Positions 25,701 through 33,389 of a stretch of DNA of 64,000 bases are shown piece after piece. The DNA comes from Bog-159 sp035499555. GTDB lineage: Bacteria > Acidobacteriota > Terriglobia > Bryobacterales > Bryobacteraceae. The stretch is from NCBI GenBank assembly GCA_035499555.1, contig DATJYO010000064.1, forward strand, positions 248,001-312,000, in the 5' to 3' direction. Each line of letters begins with the position of its first letter. The stretch's first letter is position 1. The notes beneath the pieces were generated by a model. It searched no databases. It saw only the letters and a list, made by a program, of their open reading frames with translations, and had not been told where the DNA came from. The position numbers and the translations under genes are program-made.

Positions 25701-26300
25701 ATGTTCCTGAAAATCCTGGCGCATCCGGTGTTCGTCAACCTCAACTTTCACATGCCCATGATCGTGGACCTTTCGCATCCCCTGGTCATGCTGCAAGGTG
25801 AGAACGGCTCCGGGAAATCGACGCTGCTGCACTCCATCAATTACGCCTTGCGCGGCCAAAAGGTGGACGGCTACGTGTACAAGCTGGAGCCCGGTAAGGT
25901 GAAGGTCGGCGAAGTGTACCTGTTTGACGCCGAGGCGCACAATCCGCGCACTAACTTGGACTTTTTCAAGAACGACAAGCGCCTCCACGAGTTCCTCAGT
26001 CTGGCCAGCCACGGCCAGGTGATGTTGAGCATGTTTCAGTCGAACTTCCCCAGCCTGCCGGACGGCACCATCCTGCTGTTGGATGAGCCGGAGATGGCCC
26101 TGTCAGTCTCGAATCAGCACCGCATCCTCAAAATGATGATGGAACTGGTGGACCAGAAGAAATTCCGCGTGATTTGCGCCACGCATTCGCCGGTCTTGAT
26201 CGAGGCCCGGGAGACCTACACCATCAACCTGGATAATCACATCAATAAGAACGTGCTGGCGACGGATCTGGGAGTGCAGGGCGCCAGCACAATCCAGTAG
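25701..26300 (+). CDS. small stand-alone predicted ATPase (COG3910-like)
   Basis: This 199-residue protein is a compact ABC/AAA-type ATPase. Walker A is GENGSGKST (33-41), the signature-like motif is SHGQ (103-106), Walker B is ILLLDEPE with D128 and E129, and the switch His is THSPVL (H162). The order and the SHGQ variant match the predicted ATPases of COG3910. It has no membrane segment and no fused nuclease. Such proteins are thought to act on DNA or as partners of toxins, but this is not established. Next to it are DUF1080 (divergent) and a DinB protein; no nuclease or methylase suggests a defence system. Confidence 0.85.
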   Translation: MFLKILAHPVFVNLNFHMPMIVDLSHPLVMLQGENGSGKSTLLHSINYALRGQKVDGYVYKLEPGKVKVGEVYLFDAEAHNPRTNLDFFKNDKRLHEFLSLASHGQVMLSMFQSNFPSLPDGTILLLDEPEMALSVSNQHRILKMMMELVDQKKFRVICATHSPVLIEARETYTINLDNHINKNVLATDLGVQGASTIQ

Positions 26301-26512
26301 CGCGCGAGATTTGCTGAAATGCACGCCGTGACAGTGCCGCCACGTTGCGGACGCAGGACTCTGCGTTCACACGAGGCGGGAAGCGGTATGACTACGGCGA
26401 CAACCACGGTAAGATTACAGTTATCAGAGTTCGATCGGGAGGAGGTGAGCCGCGTGGCGCGCAGTCTCCCGAGCGATAGGAACTCGCCTGGAAAACCTGC
26501 GATACTGGCCTC

Positions 26513-27055
26513 ATGCTACCTTCCGCATCCGTGATTTCCGCCCCGGACGCCTCCGAGTACGCACCCTATTTCAGCCGTTATATTTCGTTAGTGCCAGGCA
26601 ACGACATCGTAACGGCCCTGGAGGATCAGCCCGGCGAGACGGTGTCCCTGCTGTCGGCGTTCAACGAAGAGCAGGGCGATTATCGTTATGCTCCCGGCAA
26701 GTGGAGCGTCAAGGAAATGCTCGGCCACGTCATCGACACTGAGCGCATCTTCTCCTACCGGGCTCTGCGTTTCGCGCGCGGCGATCAGACGCCCCTGGCG
26801 TCTTTCGAGCAGGATGACTTCGTACGTAACGCGGGTTTCTCGGCCGGCCGCTTGGCGGACCTCATCGCGGAGTTCGTCTGTGTACGTCGCGCTACGGTCT
26901 GGTTGTTCCGGTCATTGAGCGCGGAAGCCTGGATACGGCGGGGTGTAGCCAGTGGAAATCCCATGTCCGTAAGGGCCGCGGCCTATGTGATCGCCGGCCA
27001 TGAACTGCATCACCAGCGGCAACTGCAGGAGAAGTATCTCACGGGGCTAAACTGA
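26513..27055 (+). CDS. DinB-family protein
   Basis: This 180-residue protein has the four-helix DinB/YfiT layout. GKWSVKEMLGHVIDTERIFSYRAL carries the first His ligand, the second helix lies around RLADLIAEFVCVRRATVWLFRSL, and AAYVIAGHELHHQRQLQ carries the last ligands. The three His positions fit a bound metal ion. Family members are thiol-dependent transferases or damage-inducible proteins with unclear substrates. The gene is preceded by about 212 bases (26301-26512) in which I see no convincing gene. Confidence 0.88.
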   Translation: MLPSASVISAPDASEYAPYFSRYISLVPGNDIVTALEDQPGETVSLLSAFNEEQGDYRYAPGKWSVKEMLGHVIDTERIFSYRALRFARGDQTPLASFEQDDFVRNAGFSAGRLADLIAEFVCVRRATVWLFRSLSAEAWIRRGVASGNPMSVRAAAYVIAGHELHHQRQLQEKYLTGLN

Positions 27056-27182
27056 GCCCGTCGTCGCGACGGTCCACGTTAAGCACGCGCAAAAGGTCGG
27101 TTAAGAGCGTTAAGATGCAGGCCCGGGAGCCAACCTGCCCGCGCAGATCCGCGTCAGGCTTATCAGAAGGAGAACACTTTTG

Positions 27183-27674
27183 ATGAAGAGACTCTCGAAA
27201 TTGACGGTCGCGGCAGGCTTGCTCTCGGGGGCGCTGCTGGCGCAACGTCCTTATGGCACGGCGGTATCTCCGCCGGATCCGGCAACCATGGTGCAGCACC
27301 AGGTGGACCGGCTGACTTCGCTTCTGAGCCTGACCGCCACCCAGGTCAGCCAGGCGATCGCCATATTCACCAACGCGATGACCACAATCACGCCGCTGCG
27401 GACTACCTTGCACGGGTATTTCGATGCCATGCAAACGGCGGTCAAGGGCAATGCCACGGACACCATCGATCAACTGGCGGTTTCCATGGGCACGACGATG
27501 GGACAGATTACGGCGATTCAGAATAAGGCGAACGCGGCGTTCTATCTGATTCTGACGGCCACGCAGCAGGCTACCCTGAGCGCCAACCCCCGGGCGTTGG
27601 GTGGGCCGGGCTTCGGCGGTCCCGGACCGGGCGGTCCGCCTCCGGGCCCGCCGCCCGGCGGCGACGGGCAATAA
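27183..27674 (+). CDS. secreted Spy/CpxP-like helical protein with Gly/Pro tail
   Basis: This 163-residue protein has AAGGAG upstream of the ATG at 27183 and a signal peptide (MKRLSKLTVAAGLLSGALLAQ). The mature part is helical (MVQHQVDRLTSLLSLTATQVSQA) and contains an LTATQ motif twice (LTATQVSQ, LTATQQATL), the same spacing element as the LTxxQ of Spy/CpxP chaperones. The last 25 residues are Gly/Pro-rich, with repeats of GGPGPGG type. A periplasmic chaperone or metal-stress role is inferred from the LTxxQ motif only. It runs in the same direction as the metallo-beta-lactamase-fold gene 51 bases on. Confidence 0.65.
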   Translation: MKRLSKLTVAAGLLSGALLAQRPYGTAVSPPDPATMVQHQVDRLTSLLSLTATQVSQAIAIFTNAMTTITPLRTTLHGYFDAMQTAVKGNATDTIDQLAVSMGTTMGQITAIQNKANAAFYLILTATQQATLSANPRALGGPGFGGPGPGGPPPGPPPGGDGQ

Positions 27675-27725
27675 GCGGCTATCCTGATGGGAGGGCAGGC
27701 GCGGTCCTGCCTCCATCGGGGGAAC

Positions 27726-28628
27726 ATGCCAGTCGAAGAGATTACACCCGGCGTCGCGCGCTTGCGGACGCTGATCGCCAATATCTATATGGCCGGGGAG
27801 CCGGGCGGCGCGTGGGCGCTGGTGGACACGGGCACGCCCGGCAACGCGGAGCGCATCCGGCAGGCGGCCCTGCAACGGTATGGGCCCGAAGCGCGGCCGG
27901 CCGCAATCCTGCTGACACACGGCCACCGCGATCACGCGGGCTCGGCGCTGGAACTGGCCGAGGCGTGGGATGTGCCCATCTATGCGCACCGGCTGGAGCG
28001 CCCGTACCTCACAGGACAGTCGGAGTATCCGCCCAAGGATCCGACGGCGGGCGGCGCTTTCTCTTTTTTGGGTCGTTTCTTTCCGGGCGCCGCGGTGAAT
28101 GTGGGGGAACGGCTGCAGGACCTGCCGGAGAGCGGCGAGGTGCCCGGCCTGCCGCAATGGCGCTGGCATTTCACGCCGGGACACGCGCCGGGACACGTGG
28201 TGTTCTTCGAGCGTGACGAATCTGTCCTGCTGGCGGGCGATGCCTGCACCACCATGGATCTGGATTCGGTGGCCGGGCTCACCATGCAGGAGCCGCGGAT
28301 TTCGCGTCCGCCGGCTATGTTCACATACGATTGGGAGCAGGCGCGGCATGCGGTGGAATTGTTGGCGGATCTGCAGCCGCGGGTCATCGGCGCAGGCCAC
28401 GGCGAGCCGATGAAGGGTCCGGCGGTGGCGTCGGGATTGGCGCACCTGGCGCGGCATTTTCCGAAACCGCGGGGCCGCTACGCGCGGGAAGCGGCGCGCG
28501 CGGACGAGACCGGAGTGACCTACCTTCCTCCCGCGCCGCCGGATCCCCTGCCCAAGGTGGCGGCGGCCGTGGGGCTGGCGGCGGTCGCGCTCACGGCGGT
28601 GGTGGCGCTGTCGCGGCGCAAAGGGTAA
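27726..28628 (+). CDS. metallo-beta-lactamase-fold hydrolase with C-terminal membrane tail
   Basis: This 300-residue protein starts at ATG 27726 behind GGGGGAAC. It has the metal motif THGHRDHAG (HxHxDH), followed by FTPGHAPGH and an AGDA Asp, and a late GHGEP His, so both metal sites look intact. It is a glyoxalase-II/lactonase-type hydrolase; the substrate is unknown. After about residue 275 a hydrophobic segment (VAAAVGLAAVALTAVVAL) ends in SRRKG, which looks like a C-terminal membrane anchor with the enzyme in the cytoplasm. That tail is unusual for the family. Confidence 0.85.
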   Translation: MPVEEITPGVARLRTLIANIYMAGEPGGAWALVDTGTPGNAERIRQAALQRYGPEARPAAILLTHGHRDHAGSALELAEAWDVPIYAHRLERPYLTGQSEYPPKDPTAGGAFSFLGRFFPGAAVNVGERLQDLPESGEVPGLPQWRWHFTPGHAPGHVVFFERDESVLLAGDACTTMDLDSVAGLTMQEPRISRPPAMFTYDWEQARHAVELLADLQPRVIGAGHGEPMKGPAVASGLAHLARHFPKPRGRYAREAARADETGVTYLPPAPPDPLPKVAAAVGLAAVALTAVVALSRRKG

Positions 28629-28631
28629 AAG

Positions 28632-29159
28632 CTAATTGTTGAGGAAGATCACCACCGCGTCGCCATGGCAAACCAGGCGCGCCGGCGAGGACTCGCCGAA
28701 TCCGAAGCCGTTCTTGCGGGGGCCGGCGGGCGTGGCGATTACCAGGTCCTTGCGGGTCTCGATGCGGCCGTACGCTACGGCCCAGTTGTCATAATCGGGG
28801 CTGCCGAAGGGCAGCTTCGTGAGTGCGGTGCCGAGCTTCACTTCGCGCAGCTTTTCCGTGAGCATCGCGGAATCCACCGCAAGCACGGTGGGGGGCTTGG
28901 GCGCGATGGCCGGATCGTAGACCAGCCATAAGGCATTGGGCCACTCCTGCCCGCCGACCGCCAGCCTTTGGGGACAGCGCTGTTCGCCGAGCCACCGGCC
29001 GGCCGCGCGCTTCGAAAATCGGCCGACGACGGCCACCACCTTGCCATCGTAAGCGGCGAGATCCTGCAGCACTTCGCACACCGTCACCGGGCGCAGGGGC
29101 GGCTCGGCCGCCGGCATGAGCGGGCACAGGAATAACCCGAGAAAAGTAGCAAGTCGCAC
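28632..29159 (-). CDS. secreted protein of unknown function
   Basis: This 175-residue protein has a signal peptide (MRLATFLGLFLCPLMPAAEP) and a compact beta-rich body. The segment VTVCEVLQDLAAYDGKVVAVVGRF resembles the start of OB-fold-like proteins of unknown function found in Acidobacteria. Cys residues in CEVL, QRCP and LVCH may form disulfides. I do not recognise an enzyme motif. It converges with the metallo-beta-lactamase-fold gene 3 bases away and diverges from the frameshifted gene at 29319. Confidence 0.7.
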   Translation of the reverse strand: MRLATFLGLFLCPLMPAAEPPLRPVTVCEVLQDLAAYDGKVVAVVGRFSKRAAGRWLGEQRCPQRLAVGGQEWPNALWLVYDPAIAPKPPTVLAVDSAMLTEKLREVKLGTALTKLPFGSPDYDNWAVAYGRIETRKDLVIATPAGPRKNGFGFGESSPARLVCHGDAVVIFLNN

Positions 29160-29318
29160 GAGACCTGAAGCGATAACCCATTATAGGCGCGGCCGGCCGC
29201 CGGTGCGTTACGTTACCGGCGCAACGCCGGCCTTCCCTCCCGATTTCCGCCAATCTACCGCGCGTTAACTATGGTGGGGCCGGAAAGCGGCGCGTAATGT
29301 GAAATCGGAGGTGTCCAC

Positions 29319-29889
29319 ATGCGGATTCAGGTTATCTCGTTATGTGCGTTGGCGCTCTCCGGCGGCCTGGTCTCCGGGTCCGCCGCTGCGACTGCCGAGC
29401 CAGGACACGCGCACGACCGGATCGTGGTCTTGAGTCATTTCCCGTTGGCGGGCGGATCCGTCGGGCGTCTGGTCGCTGCCGGGCACTATAACCGGCATTA
29501 TCTTTACGCGGAGCAGAATGGGAAGAAGCTCACCGTGATCGACATCACTGACCCGACCCGTCCGTTCCGGACAGCCGGTATATCCTACCCCGGCAATTCG
29601 GGCTCGGGCGATCTGGTAGCCGCCGCCGGCACCGCGGCGCTGGTGGTCAGTTCGGCAGCCGCACATTCGCCGGCGCCCGCGGAAACGGTGCGGATCATGA
29701 GCTTCGCCGACCCGGCGCATCCCAGGGTGTCGCGCGAATTTTGACGGCGTCACGGCCATGAGCCGGGATACCGCGCGCGGCTTGATCTTCCTGGCTGACG
29801 GCGATGGGATCTGGATCCTGCAGCGGCATCCCGCACAGGATCCGGCAGCCGCGGCGGCGTATGCCCGATACCTGATGTACAACCATTAG
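29319..29889 (+). pseudogene. LVIVD-repeat-type secreted protein, frameshifted
   Basis: GGAGGTG precedes an ATG and a signal peptide (MRIQVISLCALALSGGLVSG). The body has a blade-like LTVIDITDPTRPFRTAGI and a VRIMSFADPAHPRVSREF segment. The frame then stops at TGA (29742-29744) in a run of four T (29739-29742). Reading one base less continues DGVTAMSRDTARGLIFLADG through YLMYNH to a stop at 29887-29889. The join restores a continuous domain typical of LVIVD-repeat proteins. So the gene is either broken by one inserted T or the run holds a sequencing error. The two parts encode 141 and 48 residues. It converges with the permease gene. Confidence 0.75.
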
Positions 29890-29906
29890 AGCGCGGAAGC
29901 GCAATG

Positions 29907-32543
29907 TTAAGCGCGATGCAGCCTGCCGGCGGCATCCACGCGCGTGGCGCGCCAGACAGGCAGGGAGGCGGCCAGCATGGCGATGGCGATGACCGCCGCG
30001 GCAGCGCAGACGAGCGTGGTGTAATTGCGTGGGGATGCACTCACTACCAGGTCGGCCAGCCAACGCGACGCGGCCCAGGCGCCCAGCGCGCCGATTCCGG
30101 CGCCCAGCAACGATAGCCGCAGCGCCTGGCGTCCCGCCCACGCCAGGATGACCGTGCGCGGCGCGCCCAACGCCATCCGTATGGCAATCTCTTGTTCCCG
30201 CACCCGCACCCAGTAGTTGAGCAAGCCATAGATCCCCACGGCGGCCAGAATCATGGCCAGAGCCGCGAACAACCCCAGCAGGACCGTGCTGAACCGGCGG
30301 CCGGCCATGCTGGCATCCACCATCTGCATAAACGGGCGCAAGCGCTGGATAGGCAGGTTGCGGTCCAGCGCGGCCACGTGCCGGCGGACTGCGGCAGCCA
30401 GCAGCCCCGGATCGCCGGCCGTACGGATCATCAGCACCATGGCATCCGGCGAGGACTGTGTGAGCGGCAGGAAGATCTCGGGATAGGGCGTGGTTCCCAG
30501 ACCGAATTGACCGATGTCGCCCGCCACGCCCACGATCTGCAAAATGGGGCCCTCGCGATAGGGGCCGCCCGATTTGATGCGGTGCCCGACGGCTGGCTGA
30601 TTGGGCCACCACTTGCGCGCCAGGGTCTCATTGATGATGGCCACCCTGGGCGCCGTGGAGCGGTCCTCTTCCGTAAACGCGCGGCCCGCGCGCAGGGGGA
30701 TGCGCATCACGTTGAAGTAGCTGGCATCCGCGGTATTGAACAGCGAGATGGGTACTTCGGACTCCCGCGGTGCCGGGCGGTCCAGCACAGAGTAGAACCA
30801 ATCGCCGCAGTCGCCGGCCGAGGGCGGACAGTTCACGATGCCCACACCCGCGACGCCGGGAAGGGTGCGCAGGTCCTGCTGGAGGCGGCCGTAGAAATCG
30901 CGGATGGCCTGCTTATCGTGATAGCTGGAGGAAGGCAGCACCAGTTCGAGCGCCAGCACGTGCTCGGGATCGTATCCGGGATTGCCGGTCTGGGCGGCGA
31001 TCAGGTCGCGCAGCAGCAGTCCGGCGCCGAAGGCCAGCACCAGGGTGATGGCGATTTCGGCGACCACCAGCGTGCTGCGCGAGGCGTTTCCGCCGCGGCC
31101 GGTGGCGGAACGCGAGCTGTCCTTCAGGGCGGAGAGCAGATTCACGCGCCCGGCGGTAAGAACCGGCGCCAGCCCGGTGAAAATGCCGGTGGCGAGCGTC
31201 AGCAGCGATGCAAAAACCAGGACACGCCAGTCGAAGGTGGTCTCCGCCAGGCGCGGAATATCGCGCGGGCCGATGGCCACCAGCGCGCGCGCCCCCCACA
31301 GGGCCAGCAGGCCGCCCAGCGCGCCGCCGGCCGCGGCCAGGACCAGGTTCTCGGTGAGCAGTTGCCGGATCAACCGGATGCGGCCGGCGCCGATGGCGGC
31401 GCGGATGGCCATTTCCCGGACTCTCGCGGTGCTGCGCGCCAGCAGCAGGCTGGCCACGTTGGCACAAGCGATCAGCAGCACCATGCCGACGGCCGCCAGC
31501 AGGATCAGCAGAGTGGGACGCACATCGTGCGTCCGGGAGTCACTCAGAAAGGCGGCGGAGGCGCGATGCTGGCTCTCCGGCCCGGGATCGATCTCGGCCA
31601 GGTGGCGCATGATGGCGTCCAGGTCCGCGGTGGCCGCCGCCAGGGTCACACCGGGCTTGAGGCGCGCCAGCAGACGCATGGACCCATGGCGGGCGCGGTC
31701 GGTGATTTCGCCCTGCATCTGGTGGAGCGGGAGATAGAAATCCATGGGTTGTTCGAAGAAATGCAGATCGCGGGGCAGGACACCGATCACCTGGTAGGGC
31801 CGGCCGTTCAAGGTCAGTATGCTGCCCACTGCGCGATCGTCCGCGCCCATACGGTCGATCCAGAACTGATAACCCAGCACCACCGTGGCGGGCGCGCCCG
31901 GACGGTCGTCCGCAGCGCTGAAAACGCGGCCCAGAATGGGCCGGGCTCCCAGCAGGTTCAAAAAGCCGCTGGTCGCCACGCCGGCGCGCGTGAGCAGCGC
32001 GTCGCCGCGTCCGGTGAGCGTAAAGTGCGCGGTCTCGAAGCCGGCCATCGCCTCGAAGCTGTGATTTTCGTCCCGCCAATGCTCGAAGTTCACCCAGGTG
32101 ACGCTGATGCCGTCGGCCTTGGGATCGGATTCGCCCAACCATACCAGACGCCCGGCGTCAGGGTAGGGCAGCGGACGCAGCAGGACGGCGTTCACCACGC
32201 TGAATAACGCGGTGTTGGCGCCGATGCCGAGCGCCAATGTGAGGATTACCACCAACGCAAAGCCGGGTGAGCGGCGGAGGCCGCGCAGGCCATAGCGCAG
32301 GTCTTGAGCGATGGTTTCGAAACGCGGGAAGCCCCAGGCCTCGTGCACCCGCTCCCCGGTTTGCGTGAGATTGCCGAGCCGCCGGCGCGCGGCCTGGCGG
32401 GCTTCATCCGGGGACATCCCGCGCGACAGGTTTTCTTCGATTTCGAAGTCCAGTTGCGCGGCCATTTCGGCGGCGAGATCGTCCGCCAGGGATTGACGGC
32501 CGGCCAGGACGCGGCGCAGTTTCGACCACCATTCGCGAATCAT
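29907..32543 (-). CDS. large ABC-type orphan permease (acidobacterial ADOP type)
   Basis: This 878-residue protein starts at ATG 32543 behind GGAGGGCTGAAC. Residues 1-80 form the ADOP prefix domain (DDLAAEMAAQLDFEIEENLSRGMSPDEARQAARRRLGN). A MacB-type core follows, with the first membrane segment and periplasmic domain (TLALGIGANTALFSVVNAVLLRPLPYP). Two FtsX-like four-helix transmembrane domains are present; the middle one carries the REMAIRAAIGAGRIRLIRQLLTE motif and the last REQEIAIRMALGAP. No ATPase gene is adjacent. Such permeases may export peptides or lipids, or act in stress sensing. It follows its PadR regulator by 2 bases. Confidence 0.9.
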   Translation of the reverse strand: MIREWWSKLRRVLAGRQSLADDLAAEMAAQLDFEIEENLSRGMSPDEARQAARRRLGNLTQTGERVHEAWGFPRFETIAQDLRYGLRGLRRSPGFALVVILTLALGIGANTALFSVVNAVLLRPLPYPDAGRLVWLGESDPKADGISVTWVNFEHWRDENHSFEAMAGFETAHFTLTGRGDALLTRAGVATSGFLNLLGARPILGRVFSAADDRPGAPATVVLGYQFWIDRMGADDRAVGSILTLNGRPYQVIGVLPRDLHFFEQPMDFYLPLHQMQGEITDRARHGSMRLLARLKPGVTLAAATADLDAIMRHLAEIDPGPESQHRASAAFLSDSRTHDVRPTLLILLAAVGMVLLIACANVASLLLARSTARVREMAIRAAIGAGRIRLIRQLLTENLVLAAAGGALGGLLALWGARALVAIGPRDIPRLAETTFDWRVLVFASLLTLATGIFTGLAPVLTAGRVNLLSALKDSSRSATGRGGNASRSTLVVAEIAITLVLAFGAGLLLRDLIAAQTGNPGYDPEHVLALELVLPSSSYHDKQAIRDFYGRLQQDLRTLPGVAGVGIVNCPPSAGDCGDWFYSVLDRPAPRESEVPISLFNTADASYFNVMRIPLRAGRAFTEEDRSTAPRVAIINETLARKWWPNQPAVGHRIKSGGPYREGPILQIVGVAGDIGQFGLGTTPYPEIFLPLTQSSPDAMVLMIRTAGDPGLLAAAVRRHVAALDRNLPIQRLRPFMQMVDASMAGRRFSTVLLGLFAALAMILAAVGIYGLLNYWVRVREQEIAIRMALGAPRTVILAWAGRQALRLSLLGAGIGALGAWAASRWLADLVVSASPRNYTTLVCAAAAVIAIAMLAASLPVWRATRVDAAGRLHRA

Positions 32544-32545
32544 GT

Positions 32546-32896
32546 TCAGCCCTCCGATGCCAGTACGCGCCCCATGGCCGCGGCGAAGCGCTGCCAGCGG
32601 GAAGTGGCGGCCACCAGTTGTTTGCGGCCCGTGGGGGTGAGACGGTAGTATTTGGCGCGGCGCCCGTTGGGAGAAGTTTTCCATTGCGCCGCGATCCAGT
32701 CGCGCTGCAGCAGGCGCTGGAGGGCGGGATAGAGGGAGCCGTTATCCACGGCAAACTCGTCGCCGGATTGCTGTTCCAGAAAATGGGTGATGCCGTAAGC
32801 GTGGTTGGGAGCGAGTTGCAGGCTGCGCAGGATCAGGACTTCCAGGGTGCCTTGCAGGAATTCCAGCCGTTCAGGTTGATTGTCTACAGTAGACAC
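32546..32896 (-). CDS. PadR-family transcriptional regulator
   Basis: This 116-residue protein has the PadR winged helix: GTLEVLILRSLQLAPNHAYGI, then VDNGSLYPALQRLLQRDWIAAQW and GRRAKYYRLTPTGRKQL. It lacks the long C-terminal dimerisation helix of PadR proper and belongs to the short form usual next to ADOP permeases. The start is probably GTG at 32896, which lies inside the palindrome at 32881-32895. Members usually repress their own operon and are released by a ligand or stress. It is the first gene of the unit with the permease gene. Confidence 0.9.
   Translation of the reverse strand: MSTVDNQPERLEFLQGTLEVLILRSLQLAPNHAYGITHFLEQQSGDEFAVDNGSLYPALQRLLQRDWIAAQWKTSPNGRRAKYYRLTPTGRKQLVAATSRWQRFAAAMGRVLASEG
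32881..32895. promoter_or_regulatory. Palindrome over the PadR start codon (candidate operator)
   Basis: TGTCTACAGTAGACA is a perfect inverted repeat with 7-base arms and one central base. It covers most of the first five codons of the padR-like gene (start at 32896). An AT-rich stretch, CTATCTATATATC, lies just upstream of the start on the minus strand. A PadR dimer could bind here to block transcription or translation. Confidence 0.5.
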
Positions 32897-33057
32897 TCTA
32901 TCTATATATCATGCGCCGGGTAGGGTCGTCAAGCGGCGTGTGAAAACGGGAGCGGCGGCCGGCCGGGGTGAAGCCCGCCGTCCGTTGCGGCGTGTTACAG
33001 TATCCCAGAGCGGCCGGACACAAGCGTTCCTCCGCGGTGGCGGACCATTTCGCAAAC

Positions 33058-33086
33058 TTGCGGAATGGGGCGAAGGCGGCTAGAAT
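33058..33086 (+). promoter_or_regulatory. Sigma70-type promoter of acpP
   Basis: TTGCGG (33058-33063) and TAGAAT (33081-33086) are separated by exactly 17 bases. The predicted start is near 33093, about 23 bases before the acpP start codon. The next gene upstream is on the other strand, so this promoter should drive acpP-fabF-etfBA. Confidence 0.7.
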
Positions 33087-33115
33087 CAGGAATTTCGAAT
33101 AGCGCAGGAGGAAGT

Positions 33116-33358
33116 ATGGCATCAATCGCCGAGCGGGTGAAGCAGATTATCGTCGAGCAGTTAGGCGTGGACGAGAGCCAGGTCGAAGAAAACGCGTCGT
33201 TCGTGGATGACCTGGGCGCCGATTCGCTCGACATTGTCGAACTGGTCATGGCATTTGAAGAAGCCTTCGAATTGGAAATTCCCGACGAGGACGCCGAAAA
33301 GATAGCCACCGTTAAAGACGCCATTACTTACATCGAGAACAAGACCGGCAAGAAGTAG
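33116..33358 (+). CDS. acpP: acyl carrier protein
   Basis: This 80-residue protein has the classical ACP sequence. The motif LGADSLDIVELVMAFEEAF contains the Ser that takes the 4'-phosphopantetheine arm, followed by LEIPDEDAEKIATVKDAITYI. It carries growing acyl chains in type II fatty acid synthesis. CAGGAGGAAGT precedes the ATG at ideal distance. It is first of four co-directional genes with fabF 31 bases on. The chemistry with the partner FabF is established for the family. Confidence 0.97.
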   Translation: MASIAERVKQIIVEQLGVDESQVEENASFVDDLGADSLDIVELVMAFEEAFELEIPDEDAEKIATVKDAITYIENKTGKK

Positions 33359-33389
33359 CCGCGGCGGCGTTTTTCCCAGGAGTATTTGT

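Noticed and set aside
24056..25801. Open plus-strand frame of 581 codons opposite the propeller and DUF1080 genes
   Set aside because: It spans two unrelated minus-strand genes and the start of the ATPase gene, and its translation has no signal peptide or family motif. It is a shadow frame.
26319..26534. Possible 71-codon gene between the ATPase and DinB genes
   Set aside because: The segment TTVRLQLSEFDREEVSRVA looks protein-like, but there is no ribosome-binding site at either Met and it runs into the DinB gene. It may be a remnant; support is too weak to call.
30192..32207. Open plus-strand frame of 671 codons opposite the PadR-linked permease
   Set aside because: Its translation is rich in Gln, Arg, His and Gly without domains, while the minus strand encodes a clear ADOP permease. 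It is a shadow caused by high GC at third positions.
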